A DNA stretch of 64,000 nucleotides from G942493275 sp942493275 (GTDB lineage Bacteria; Actinomycetota; Coriobacteriia; Anaerosomatales; PHET01), in the NCBI GenBank assembly GCA_942493275.1, contig OW818687.1, positions 992,001-1,056,000 of the forward strand, read 5' to 3'. Numbering within the stretch: position 1 is the stretch's first letter; every line of letters starts with the position of its first letter. Shown piece after piece: positions 34,561 through 42,407 of the stretch. Under the pieces are notes generated by a model. It made no database searches and was not told where the DNA came from. It was given only the letters and a program-made list of their open reading frames with translations. Made by a program: the position numbers and the translations under genes.

Positions 34561-36030
34561 CTAGCTGGCCGCGCGCTCGGCGACGGTAACCGTCGCGGCG
34601 CCGGGCTTGCGGATGAGTCCCCACACGGGGCTGTTGACGGTCATGTCCATGTCCCGCGCGAACACCTTGAACCCGTCGAACCCGTGGTAAGGACCCGAGT
34701 AGTCCCACGAGTGCATCTGGCGGAACGGGACGCCCATCTTGTGGTAGGCGTACTTCTCCTTGATGCCGGAGCCCACGAGGTCGGGCTTCAGCGCTTTGGT
34801 GAACTCCTCGAGCTCGTAGGGGGTCGCGTCGTCCATGATCACGGCGCCCTCGGGGAGAAGCGGGTAGGTGCGCTTGTACTCATCGTTGTGGCCGAACTCA
34901 TAGCCGGCGGCGATGATCTCCATGCCGAGATCTTCGTACGCGCCGATGACGTGCCGGGGACGCAGGCCACCCACGTAGAGCATCACCGTCTTGCCCTCGA
35001 GAGCGGGCCTGTACTGCGCGATGATCTCGTCCATCTCGGGCTTCATCGTGGCAATGAGCGCCTCGGCGTTGGCCTGGATCGTCTCGTCGAAGTGGGCGGC
35101 GATACGCCGAATCGAGTCGTAGATCTTTGTGGGTCCAAAGAAGTTGTACTCCTCCCACGGGATGCCCCACGTGTCCTCCATGTACCGGCAGATGTAGTTC
35201 ATCGACCGGTAGCAGTGGATGAGATTGAGCTTGGCCTTGGGTGCGTTGGCGAGCTCGGCCATCGTTGCGTCTCCGGTCCACTGGGCTATGACGCGCAGCC
35301 CCATGTCCTCCAGGATTCGCCGAGAGGCCCACGCGTCCCCACCGATGTTGTAGTCGCCGATGATCGTGATGTCATAGGGCGTGGTCTCGATCTCGGTGGC
35401 CTGCTTCTCGAAGATGTGGTCGCGGATCGCGTCGTTGGCGATGTGGTGGCCCAGCGACTGGGACACGCCGCGGAAGCCCTCGCAGCGGACCGGAACGATC
35501 GGCTTGCCGTGCTCCGCCGTCTTGGCCTTGGCCACGCTCTCGATGTCGTCTCCGATAAGCCCGACCGGGCACTCGGACTGGACGCTGACGCCCTTGGCGA
35601 GCGGGAATAGCCCGTCGAGCTCGTCAATGATCTTCTCGAGCTTCTTGTCACCGCCGTAGACGATGTCGCGTTCCTGGTAGTCGCTCGTGAAGTGCATCGT
35701 GCCGAATGCGTCGACGCCGGTCTCGCCGTTGTAGTAGTTGCGTCGCGACCAGTTCGAGTACGCGCCGCACCCCACCGGGCCATGGCTGATGTGGATCATG
35801 TCCTTGACGGGGCCCCACACGACTCCTTTGGAGCCGGCGTAGGCGCAGCCGCGGACGGTCATCACGCCCGGACGCGACTTGACGTTGGACTTCACCGCAC
35901 ACGACGAGCAGTCCGGATTGGGGTCGTTGGGCTTGACGTGCTTCGCGCGGTCCTTGCGGGTCTTCTCGGGATAGACCTCGAGGACCTGGTCGATAAGCTT
36001 CTGGGTCTGAGTGATCTTCGAGGACGTCAC
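34561..36030 (-). CDS. nifD: Nitrogenase MoFe protein alpha subunit
   Basis: 489 aa. FeMo-cofactor ligands: Cys 273 in IHCYRSMNYI and His 440 in RQMHSWDYSGPYHG. P-cluster Cys at 62 (RGCAYAGSKG), 88 (GPVGCGAYS) and 154 (SECPVGLIGDD). Residues around the cofactor match the Mo-type enzyme rather than VnfD or AnfD. GTG start only 3 nt after the nifH stop, with no strong ribosome-binding site nearby, suggesting coupling to nifH translation. Two additional N-terminal Cys (CSSC, 41-44) are present. Confidence 0.96.
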   Translation of the reverse strand: MTSSKITQTQKLIDQVLEVYPEKTRKDRAKHVKPNDPNPDCSSCAVKSNVKSRPGVMTVRGCAYAGSKGVVWGPVKDMIHISHGPVGCGAYSNWSRRNYYNGETGVDAFGTMHFTSDYQERDIVYGGDKKLEKIIDELDGLFPLAKGVSVQSECPVGLIGDDIESVAKAKTAEHGKPIVPVRCEGFRGVSQSLGHHIANDAIRDHIFEKQATEIETTPYDITIIGDYNIGGDAWASRRILEDMGLRVIAQWTGDATMAELANAPKAKLNLIHCYRSMNYICRYMEDTWGIPWEEYNFFGPTKIYDSIRRIAAHFDETIQANAEALIATMKPEMDEIIAQYRPALEGKTVMLYVGGLRPRHVIGAYEDLGMEIIAAGYEFGHNDEYKRTYPLLPEGAVIMDDATPYELEEFTKALKPDLVGSGIKEKYAYHKMGVPFRQMHSWDYSGPYHGFDGFKVFARDMDMTVNSPVWGLIRKPGAATVTVAERAAS

Positions 36031-36033
36031 GGG

Positions 36034-36891
36034 TTATGCCACCGCCCCGGCCTCGTCGACGGGCTCGGCCTCCATGATTCCGTACTCCATGAGGAGCTCC
36101 TCGAGCTCGTCCATGGTCAGCGGCGTCGGGATGGTCAGGTTCTCGTTCTCGGCGATCTTCTTGGCGAGCTGCCGGTACTCATCGGCCTGCGCGTGTTCGG
36201 GGTTGTACTGCAGAACCGTCTGGCGGCGCAGCTCCGCGCGCTGAACCTCGTTGTCGCGCGGCACGAAGTGAATCATCTGAGTGTTGAGCTTGTCGGCCAG
36301 TGCCGAGATCAGCTCGTACTCCATGTCGGTCTTGCGTGAGTTGCAGATCAACCCGCCGAGACGCACGCCGCCGGACTGCGCGTACTTCAAGATTCCTCGA
36401 GCGATGTTGTTCGCCGCATACATCGCCATCATCTCGCCGGAGGTGACGATGTAGATCTCCTGGGCCTTGCCCTCGCGGATCGGCATGGCGAAGCCGCCGC
36501 ACACGACATCGCCGAGAACGTCGTAGAAGACGAAGTCGAGGTCGTCGGTGTAGGCGCCCTCGGACTCGAGGAAGTTGATGGCGGTGATGACGCCCCGACC
36601 CGCGCAGCCGACGCCGGGCTCGGGACCGCCGGACTCCGCGCACTTCACGTCGCCGAAGCCGACGTGCAGTACGTCTTCGAGCTCGAGCTCCTCGACCGAT
36701 CCGGCCTCCCGCGCCATGTCCATCACGGTGGTCTGGGACTTCTGGTTCAGGATGAGCCTGGTCGAGTCGGCCTTGGGGTCGCACCCGACGATCATGACCT
36801 TCTTGCCGGCGTCAGCCAGGGCCGCAACCGTGTTCTGTGTGGTCGTGCTCTTTCCGATACCGCCCTTGCCGTAGATAGCGATCTGTCGCAT
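36034..36891 (-). CDS. nifH: Nitrogenase iron protein (dinitrogenase reductase)
   Basis: 285-aa ATP-dependent electron donor to NifDK. P-loop GKGGIGKST (8-16), [4Fe-4S] Cys in GVGCAGRGVI and DVVCGGFAMP, and the Arg of GCAGRG that DraT would ADP-ribosylate. ATG 36891 with AGGAGGAG upstream is the natural start; a longer in-frame extension would cover the promoter and is rejected. First gene of the nifHDK-EN-X-I1-I2-fdx-B-modABC operon, transcribed from the sigma-54 promoter at 36954-36968. Confidence 0.97.
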   Translation of the reverse strand: MRQIAIYGKGGIGKSTTTQNTVAALADAGKKVMIVGCDPKADSTRLILNQKSQTTVMDMAREAGSVEELELEDVLHVGFGDVKCAESGGPEPGVGCAGRGVITAINFLESEGAYTDDLDFVFYDVLGDVVCGGFAMPIREGKAQEIYIVTSGEMMAMYAANNIARGILKYAQSGGVRLGGLICNSRKTDMEYELISALADKLNTQMIHFVPRDNEVQRAELRRQTVLQYNPEHAQADEYRQLAKKIAENENLTIPTPLTMDELEELLMEYGIMEAEPVDEAGAVA

Positions 36892-36953
36892 GGCTCCTCC
36901 TCGTCTTGCTGCTTCCGCGAACGGAAAACCGCGTATTGTGGCCGCGGTAAAGC

Positions 36954-36968
36954 GCAACGGGTGTGCCA
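36954..36968 (-). promoter_or_regulatory. Sigma-54 (-24/-12) promoter of nifH
   Basis: On the minus strand: TGGCAC-ACCCG-TTGC, with exactly 10 bases between the invariant GG and GC, as sigma-54 RNA polymerase requires. It is 63 bp upstream of the nifH ATG and the only such site I found in the nif region. It agrees with the GAFTGA-bearing NifA encoded 12 kb away. I searched 36970-37110 for a NifA upstream activator site (TGT-N10-ACA) and found none; an AACAG-N12-CTGTT dyad is present at about 36974-36995. Confidence 0.85.
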
Positions 36969-37111
36969 AATGCAACAGGCCTCTGACCTGCTGTTTTACG
37001 GAAACTGGTCGTCTGGGGCGCTACGCTTTCGTGGGCGAGCGCGACAGAAGTGTCGGCATGTTGCCTGCGGGTTTCGAGTGGGTTCGCCCGCCTAGGGCGC
37101 TGAGCACCCAC

Positions 37112-38830
37112 CTACTCCATCGGGATGCCGCCCTCTTCGTGACAGACCTTGCAGTCCCACTTGGTGAAGTCCGGCCCCGGGTGACACCATAGGCACTGCT
37201 GGTTGACGTTGTTGTCGGCGTGGATGCCCAGCTCCGGGTGGGTGAAGTGGAGCTCCGCCCATGTGGTCGGCCGGTGGCAGCGCAGGCAGTCCGTCGGGCC
37301 CACGTGGGGCACGTCAACGAGATGGCACGCCTCACAAGCCCTGGTAGGAGCCGAGAAGACCAGCGAGGTGTGACACAGGCGGCAGGACCGCGACGCATGC
37401 TCGGTGCCAAGGTCGATGTAGCCGGGATGCGAGATCGGCTTGATCGGCGACCACGACGTCGTGGTGTGGCACGTCGAGCATCGCTGGTAGTCGGACCCGT
37501 GCGGGCCGTCGTGACAGTCGCTGCACGCGGTGCCGCCTCCGCCGATGCTGTAGTTGTACTTGTTGTCGGGATGGCACGACGAGCAGGGCGCCTCCGCATG
37601 AGCGCCGGTGAGGTCGAAGACGGTCCAGTGCTGGAAGGTGGAGGGCCTGAAGCTGGACGTGGTGTGGCAGTTCTGACAAGCGCTCAGGCCGCCGTGCGCC
37701 GTACCATGACAGCCGGTGCATGAGGTCGGCGTGCCGTTGTACCGCCCACCGGGATGACACGCGGAGCAGTCGAGACGCGTATGCGCGCCAGTGATGCGGA
37801 AGTAGCTCGAGTGGTTGAACGACGACGGAACGAACCCATACGGCGTATGGCAGTTCTGACACGACTTGAGCCCCGTGTGCTCGATCGCGTGGCACGACGA
37901 GCAGGTCGTCGGTGTCCCGGCGAACCTGTCGCCGGGATGGCATCCGCCGCAGGAAGCGTAGCGGTGCTCGCCGACGAGCGGATAGAACACCGAGTGGTCG
38001 AACCCGGGCAGCGCGTTCCATCCGGTGACCGGCGTGTGGCACAGGTTGCACTTGGTGAGCCCGCCGTGGAAGGTGCCGTGGCAGTCGACGCAGTCGCTCG
38101 AGGTGCCCTTGAACACGCCGTTCTGGTGGCAGTCGATGCACTTGACGGTGGCGTGTGCACCCTCGAGCGTGAAGAAGGCGCCGTGGTCGAAGCCCTCGCG
38201 GGGCCTCCACCCCCGGGCCGGGTCGTGGCAGCTCTCGCAGTTCGTGAGCCCCCCGTGGGCGATGCCGTGGCAGTCAACGCACATGCGGGGCCTGGCATCG
38301 GCGGCACGCACTACGTCGTGACAGTCGAAGCACGACAGATCGCTGTGCCCGCCCTCAAGCGACAGATGCGTGTCGGGAATGGCCCGCGGCAGCGACCACG
38401 AGATCGGTGTGTGGCACTGAGCGCACGAGAGCAGCGGGATCTTGTGAGGGGACTTCTCGGAATGGCACCCCTCGCACTGGGGAGAAGGGTTCGGCTGACC
38501 CTCGGTATGGCACCGGGAGCAGCCGACCACCGCGTGAAGTCCAAGGTCGAAGTCCGGCTCCATGTGAGCGTAGGAGACGATGTTCCAGGAGCGGAGTCCG
38601 TGGCAGAGCACGCATTCGCCTTGATACGGCGTCTGATGGGTGTAGTTGTGCTTCGGGGCCTTGCACGAGGTGCAGCTCTGCGACGCGTAGGTCTGAGGAT
38701 GTGCGGTGCTCACCACGTCCGTCGACGGCTGCACGACGAGCTGGGAGTAGACCAACCATGCCACGACGGCGATGAGCGCGGCGAGCACGAGCCCGCCCGC
38801 AATCACCTTCGAACGTTGACTTGGCTCCAT
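37112..38830 (-). CDS. Membrane-anchored 24-haem c-type cytochrome made of triheme repeats
   Basis: 572 aa, one N-terminal TM (about 10-28), the rest extracytoplasmic. I count 24 CxxCH haem sites plus one CTSCK near the N-terminus, one haem per about 24 residues. From about residue 95 the chain is a tandem array: a unit of roughly 57-60 aa with three CxxCH sites, typically C..CH-x-G.Y.GTPTSC.GCHG..HGGL..C..CHT, then F.H and TGAH, occurs about seven times, with partial units at both ends. Extra His residues (FDH, GAH, HGGL) are probable axial ligands. Such a chain fits a haem wire carrying electrons through the wall. ATG 38830. Partner: the CWB2 cytochrome upstream on the same strand. Confidence 0.9.
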   Translation of the reverse strand: MEPSQRSKVIAGGLVLAALIAVVAWLVYSQLVVQPSTDVVSTAHPQTYASQSCTSCKAPKHNYTHQTPYQGECVLCHGLRSWNIVSYAHMEPDFDLGLHAVVGCSRCHTEGQPNPSPQCEGCHSEKSPHKIPLLSCAQCHTPISWSLPRAIPDTHLSLEGGHSDLSCFDCHDVVRAADARPRMCVDCHGIAHGGLTNCESCHDPARGWRPREGFDHGAFFTLEGAHATVKCIDCHQNGVFKGTSSDCVDCHGTFHGGLTKCNLCHTPVTGWNALPGFDHSVFYPLVGEHRYASCGGCHPGDRFAGTPTTCSSCHAIEHTGLKSCQNCHTPYGFVPSSFNHSSYFRITGAHTRLDCSACHPGGRYNGTPTSCTGCHGTAHGGLSACQNCHTTSSFRPSTFQHWTVFDLTGAHAEAPCSSCHPDNKYNYSIGGGGTACSDCHDGPHGSDYQRCSTCHTTTSWSPIKPISHPGYIDLGTEHASRSCRLCHTSLVFSAPTRACEACHLVDVPHVGPTDCLRCHRPTTWAELHFTHPELGIHADNNVNQQCLWCHPGPDFTKWDCKVCHEEGGIPME

Positions 38831-38913
38831 GTGCCCGCTTCCTGATCACCGCACCCATTTGATCGGCACAACTAGTTCGTCCCCATCTTCGAGAACAATC
38901 ACCATGTCGGCGC

Positions 38914-38986
38914 GCCGGTGGCCCCGACGCCATAACGCCGAGGCCACCGGCCTTGCACCGTACTGTGCGGCTTACCTCAGCCGCAC
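38914..38986 (-). terminator. Two hairpins between the cytochrome genes
   Basis: Downstream of the nine-haem cytochrome gene there is an 8-bp perfect stem (38965-38972 with 38979-38986, 6-nt loop), then a 10-bp perfect stem (38914-38923 with 38942-38951). Neither has a T-tract, so termination may be partial. The 24-haem gene starts 83 bp further on and may have its own promoter or be read at reduced level. Confidence 0.5.
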
Positions 38987-38996
38987 GGGCGAAGCG

Positions 38997-41900
38997 CTAA
39001 GGGACGTACACGAGGTCGGCGTCAGCATCGCTGCAGCGTTCCCACGTGAGAGCCGTGATCGACTCTGTGTCCATGTACACGATCACGAAGTTGCCGTTGG
39101 CGTCCGTCATCGTTTCGTACGTACCGCCATCGGTCGTCAAGACGATCTTGGCGTCAACCGCCGGCGAACCGTCGCCGTTGAGAACCTGACCCGTGACGTA
39201 CAGGGTGCCAGGCAGGGCAGTCCCGCCGGTGACGAAAGCGAACTCGCCGTTGACGGACAGGGCCATCTTCGTCGCGGCCTCAAGACCCCTGCGCGTGTAG
39301 CGCGGGTTGTGGACGCCGGACGAACCCTCACCAACGTAGTTGCGGTAGTTGTAGTACGCACGGCCCATAAGGGTCGTGAAGCCTGCGCTCACCGATGTCT
39401 CGGAGGCGCCAGGAGCGGCTGCCAGCGTGTATGCAGCGTTGTATGCCGCGGTGGTGTCTGCCGCCGCGTCGGCCGCATCGGCCTGCCACTCCTCGATGGC
39501 CACCTGCAGCTCGGTCTGAGTCTGGCCGGGATGGCATGGCGAGCAGGAGTCGCCCCAAGGAGCCAGACCCCACTCAGCCGCGTCGCCAGGCTTCATGATG
39601 TGCATGGAGTGGGTGTACCGCTTCCACGACCGGTCCTCGTAGCGCCCAAGATCGGTCTGATCCGGGAAGTCGGACCTCGTGGCAGGCATGTGGCACTGCT
39701 CACACTTCACGCCCGGCATGAACTTGCCCGCGTCCGCGACCTCGTACATACCGACACCGTTGTAGATCTCACGCGTCGGGTGGTTGTATCCGCCACGCGT
39801 GCCCAGGCTCGCCGCCGGCTGAGGATTCGCCTCGAAGCCAACATCGCCTTGCTGGTCACGCTGCCAGTTGTGGCAGTCCTCGCAGATGCTGGTCATCACG
39901 ATGCCTGACTGCGTGACACCGGCGTCCGGCTTGCGGACGTCCATGCCGTTGTCATGGGTGCTGTTGGGAGCGTTGTGCGCGATATGACACGATGCGCACT
40001 CCTGGCCCATGCGGCCCGTGGGCTGCGTCGCGAGGTCGTAGTTCTCCAGAAGGCTGAGGCCCTTGCGAACGCCGTAGCCCTCACCCGTGTGACACCTGGT
40101 GCAGTACGCGGTGCCGCCGTTGGCACCCGTGGAGTTGTAGTTGCCCGTGCCGTCAGCCATGTAAGGCGTCACGCGCGGGTTGGTCAGGTCGTTGGTGTAT
40201 GCGCCGCGCAGCGCGTGCCCCGACAGCGCCCACTCGGTGTAATAGACATGCTTGTTGCTGCGGTTCGCGCCATTTGGATAGAACCTCCATGCCTTGGCCG
40301 TGGCAGCGTTCACGCCGCCGTTCCAGGTCTCGGCCGTGGGGATGTCGTCCTTGTCGTACGGATTCGCGTACGTAAGGATGTTCTGGTCCGGCGTGTAGCC
40401 CAGGGTGTTGCCGGACTCCCAGCTTGCGTGGCACTTGCCGCACACGCCGGAGTCGAGCAGCTCCGTGCCACGCAGTATCTTCACTTGGCCCGTGAATACT
40501 CCGAAGTGGTTGGCAACCGTCGTGCCTGCCTGACCTGTGCCGTGGCAGACCTCGCACTGGACGGATGCACCGGGGATGTACTTCTCCGGCGAAGGATCGG
40601 CCGAAGCCGGATCGGTCACCCATGCGTTGACCGTCGCCGAAGGGGCGGTCGAGAAGGTGCCTGTGGCCGGCTTGGCATTCTGCGTCGTCCACCCAAGGTG
40701 GTGGCAGTTGCCGCACGTGTAAGCTTCAAATTCGATGCCCTCGAGACCCATCTCCCATGTGGTAGGCAGAATCGGGTCCCACTCGAGTGACGGAACCACG
40801 AACGGGTTGACTCCACCGACCGGCGCACCCGTGCCCGTGAGAACCGCGTCGATCTGCGCGCGCACCGTGAACGAGAGAGCCGAGAGGCCACCAAAGAGGT
40901 GGTACTCGGAGATGGCGGCGTTGTGCGCTACCAGAGCGTTCTGGGTAGCCGCGGAGAGGCTGTCCGAGGCGGTCATGAGCATGACGGTGTTGAGCGAGCC
41001 CAGGAGCGGGCCTGCGCACAGCGCGTCGGCGAAGTTGTCGCCGTCGACGATGCCGACACCGTTCCACGTCATGCCCATGCTGACGCCGTATTCCGCAACA
41101 GCGACGGCGGTCGCGTACCGGTTAGCACCGGAGAGGCGCCCGTCGTACGTCCCGCCCAGAGCGGTGACGACGCTGGCGGGCACGGCGTTCGTTCCGCCGA
41201 GCACCTTGACCCTCGTCACCCCGGCCGGAAGCGTGTAGTTGCCCGCGTCGTCGACCAGCACCAAGGGCCTGCCCAGGGCAGCCATGATCGGCGATGACGC
41301 CAAAGCGTCGGGGAAGTCCACGCCGGTTGCCATGAACGCGTCGCCGGTGAAGCCGGGACCGATCTGCTCGATGGCTTCGTTCGCCACGAGGTTGGCGGTG
41401 GCGTAGCGGTTGGAACCAGCGAGCCGCGTGACGGTCACGCCGGGAATGGCGTCGATCTGGCTCGCGGCAGCGTTGGAGACGGCGTTGGTTCCGCCGAGAA
41501 CGTAGACGGTTGTCGCATTGAGGCGATCGATCTCGGCAATGACGATGGCGGGCACCGACGCAGTCGGCGTCAAAAGCAGCGGGCCATTGGTCGCGCCTGC
41601 CAGTGCCGCTCCACCGAGTGCGTCCGGGAACGACTCGCCTGTGGCCACGACGACGGTAGTCGCCGAGGCGAACTTCTTCGAGGCTTCCACCGCGGTCGCG
41701 TAACGGTTGCCACCCTGGATCTCGATGGCAAGCGCGTCGTCGCCTACGGCGGCTGCGTCGTTGTTGACAAGGTACTCACGAAGTCCGGTACCCGCACCAA
41801 GCGTGAAGGCCACCTGTGACTTGTTCACCATCTCGCCGACCCCAATGCGGCCCGCAGGCCACATGGCAGCGTCCGAAGGCTGCGCCTCCGGGATGGCGAA

Positions 41901-42074
41901 GTCCCCGTGAGTCGTCTCGCCGTATGAGAGCGCGTGACACGATGTGCAGATCTGCTCACCCGCGTACTTCATCCCGTATTCGTTCTCCAGGATGGCAGAT
42001 GCCGTCATCGGCACGGCAAGCATAGCTACGACGAACGCTATGCACAGCAGTAGCAGTGTATGACGTCTTGGCAT
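38997..42074 (-). CDS. Nine-haem c-type cytochrome with an inserted CWB2 cell-wall-binding domain
   Basis: 1025-aa exported protein. Signal peptide 1-27 (HTLLLLCIAFVVAMLAVPMTASA). First haem site CTSCH at 43-47. Residues ~118-412 are three CWB2 repeats (GGNRYATA, GSNRYATA, GANRYATA; VYVLGGTNAVS, VKVLGGTNAVP), which attach proteins non-covalently to anionic wall polymers. Haems 2-9 follow: CGNCH, CEVCH, CGKCH, CTRCH, CASCH, CEDCH, CEQCH, CSPCH. The last ~70 residues look like a carboxypeptidase-regulatory/Ig-like fold (LYVTGQVLNGDGSPAVDAKI). The result is a wall-bound redox protein; enzymatic activity, if any, is unknown. ATG 42074 with GGAGGG upstream; a frame extension above it is rejected. 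Confidence 0.9.
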   Translation of the reverse strand: MPRRHTLLLLCIAFVVAMLAVPMTASAILENEYGMKYAGEQICTSCHALSYGETTHGDFAIPEAQPSDAAMWPAGRIGVGEMVNKSQVAFTLGAGTGLREYLVNNDAAAVGDDALAIEIQGGNRYATAVEASKKFASATTVVVATGESFPDALGGAALAGATNGPLLLTPTASVPAIVIAEIDRLNATTVYVLGGTNAVSNAAASQIDAIPGVTVTRLAGSNRYATANLVANEAIEQIGPGFTGDAFMATGVDFPDALASSPIMAALGRPLVLVDDAGNYTLPAGVTRVKVLGGTNAVPASVVTALGGTYDGRLSGANRYATAVAVAEYGVSMGMTWNGVGIVDGDNFADALCAGPLLGSLNTVMLMTASDSLSAATQNALVAHNAAISEYHLFGGLSALSFTVRAQIDAVLTGTGAPVGGVNPFVVPSLEWDPILPTTWEMGLEGIEFEAYTCGNCHHLGWTTQNAKPATGTFSTAPSATVNAWVTDPASADPSPEKYIPGASVQCEVCHGTGQAGTTVANHFGVFTGQVKILRGTELLDSGVCGKCHASWESGNTLGYTPDQNILTYANPYDKDDIPTAETWNGGVNAATAKAWRFYPNGANRSNKHVYYTEWALSGHALRGAYTNDLTNPRVTPYMADGTGNYNSTGANGGTAYCTRCHTGEGYGVRKGLSLLENYDLATQPTGRMGQECASCHIAHNAPNSTHDNGMDVRKPDAGVTQSGIVMTSICEDCHNWQRDQQGDVGFEANPQPAASLGTRGGYNHPTREIYNGVGMYEVADAGKFMPGVKCEQCHMPATRSDFPDQTDLGRYEDRSWKRYTHSMHIMKPGDAAEWGLAPWGDSCSPCHPGQTQTELQVAIEEWQADAADAAADTTAAYNAAYTLAAAPGASETSVSAGFTTLMGRAYYNYRNYVGEGSSGVHNPRYTRRGLEAATKMALSVNGEFAFVTGGTALPGTLYVTGQVLNGDGSPAVDAKIVLTTDGGTYETMTDANGNFVIVYMDTESITALTWERCSDADADLVYVP

Positions 42075-42342
42075 TGCCCAAACCCTCCATTCCACCCTCG
42101 CTAAAGCAGACACGCGCAACGTGTTGGCCTCCCCCCGACGACTCCCCCCTCCACCCCTCGCGACGCGACGAATTAACAGACCGGGCGCGCGCCAACTTAG
42201 TCGGGGCGCCCAATCTGCATCACTGCGTCTTATCTGGCCCTGGAAATAATCAGGTCGAACTAGATTCTGCCCTCTTGACCGAGGGCTGAAACTATGTTAA
42301 AGGGACCGCTGGACTGGCAATTGCGTCTGCGGGAATGCAAAG
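42075..42342. other. Intergenic region upstream of the nine-haem cytochrome
   Basis: No gene. It should hold the cytochrome promoter, but no convincing -35/-10 pair or riboswitch was found. The only clear structure is a 6-bp hairpin, GCCCTC-TTGACC-GAGGGC, at 42269-42286. Base composition becomes AT-richer around 42225-42330 than in the neighbouring genes. Confidence 0.5.
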
Positions 42343-42385
42343 GAGGGCGGGTGAGAGGCGCCGAAACGCCCACTCACCCGCCCTC
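42343..42385 (-). terminator. Terminator of the multicopper oxidase gene
   Basis: 13-bp perfect stem (42343-42355 with 42373-42385) whose loop can form an extra GGCG/CGCC pairing; on the minus strand it is followed by CTTTGCATT. It begins 22 bp after the oxidase stop. Confidence 0.8.
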
Positions 42386-42407
42386 TTAGACTGTGACGTC
42401 TGCGCCC

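Noticed and set aside
36969..37111. NifA upstream activator site
   Set aside because: No TGT-N10-ACA found. The AACAG-N12-CTGTT dyad has the opposite arrangement.
37021..37599. Minus-strand frames overlapping the 24-haem cytochrome
   Set aside because: Arg/Thr-rich translations without haem motifs; shadows of the repeat-rich cytochrome gene.
42075..42342. c-di-GMP or other riboswitch upstream of the cytochrome gene
   Set aside because: No match to known aptamer cores; only a 6-bp hairpin was seen.
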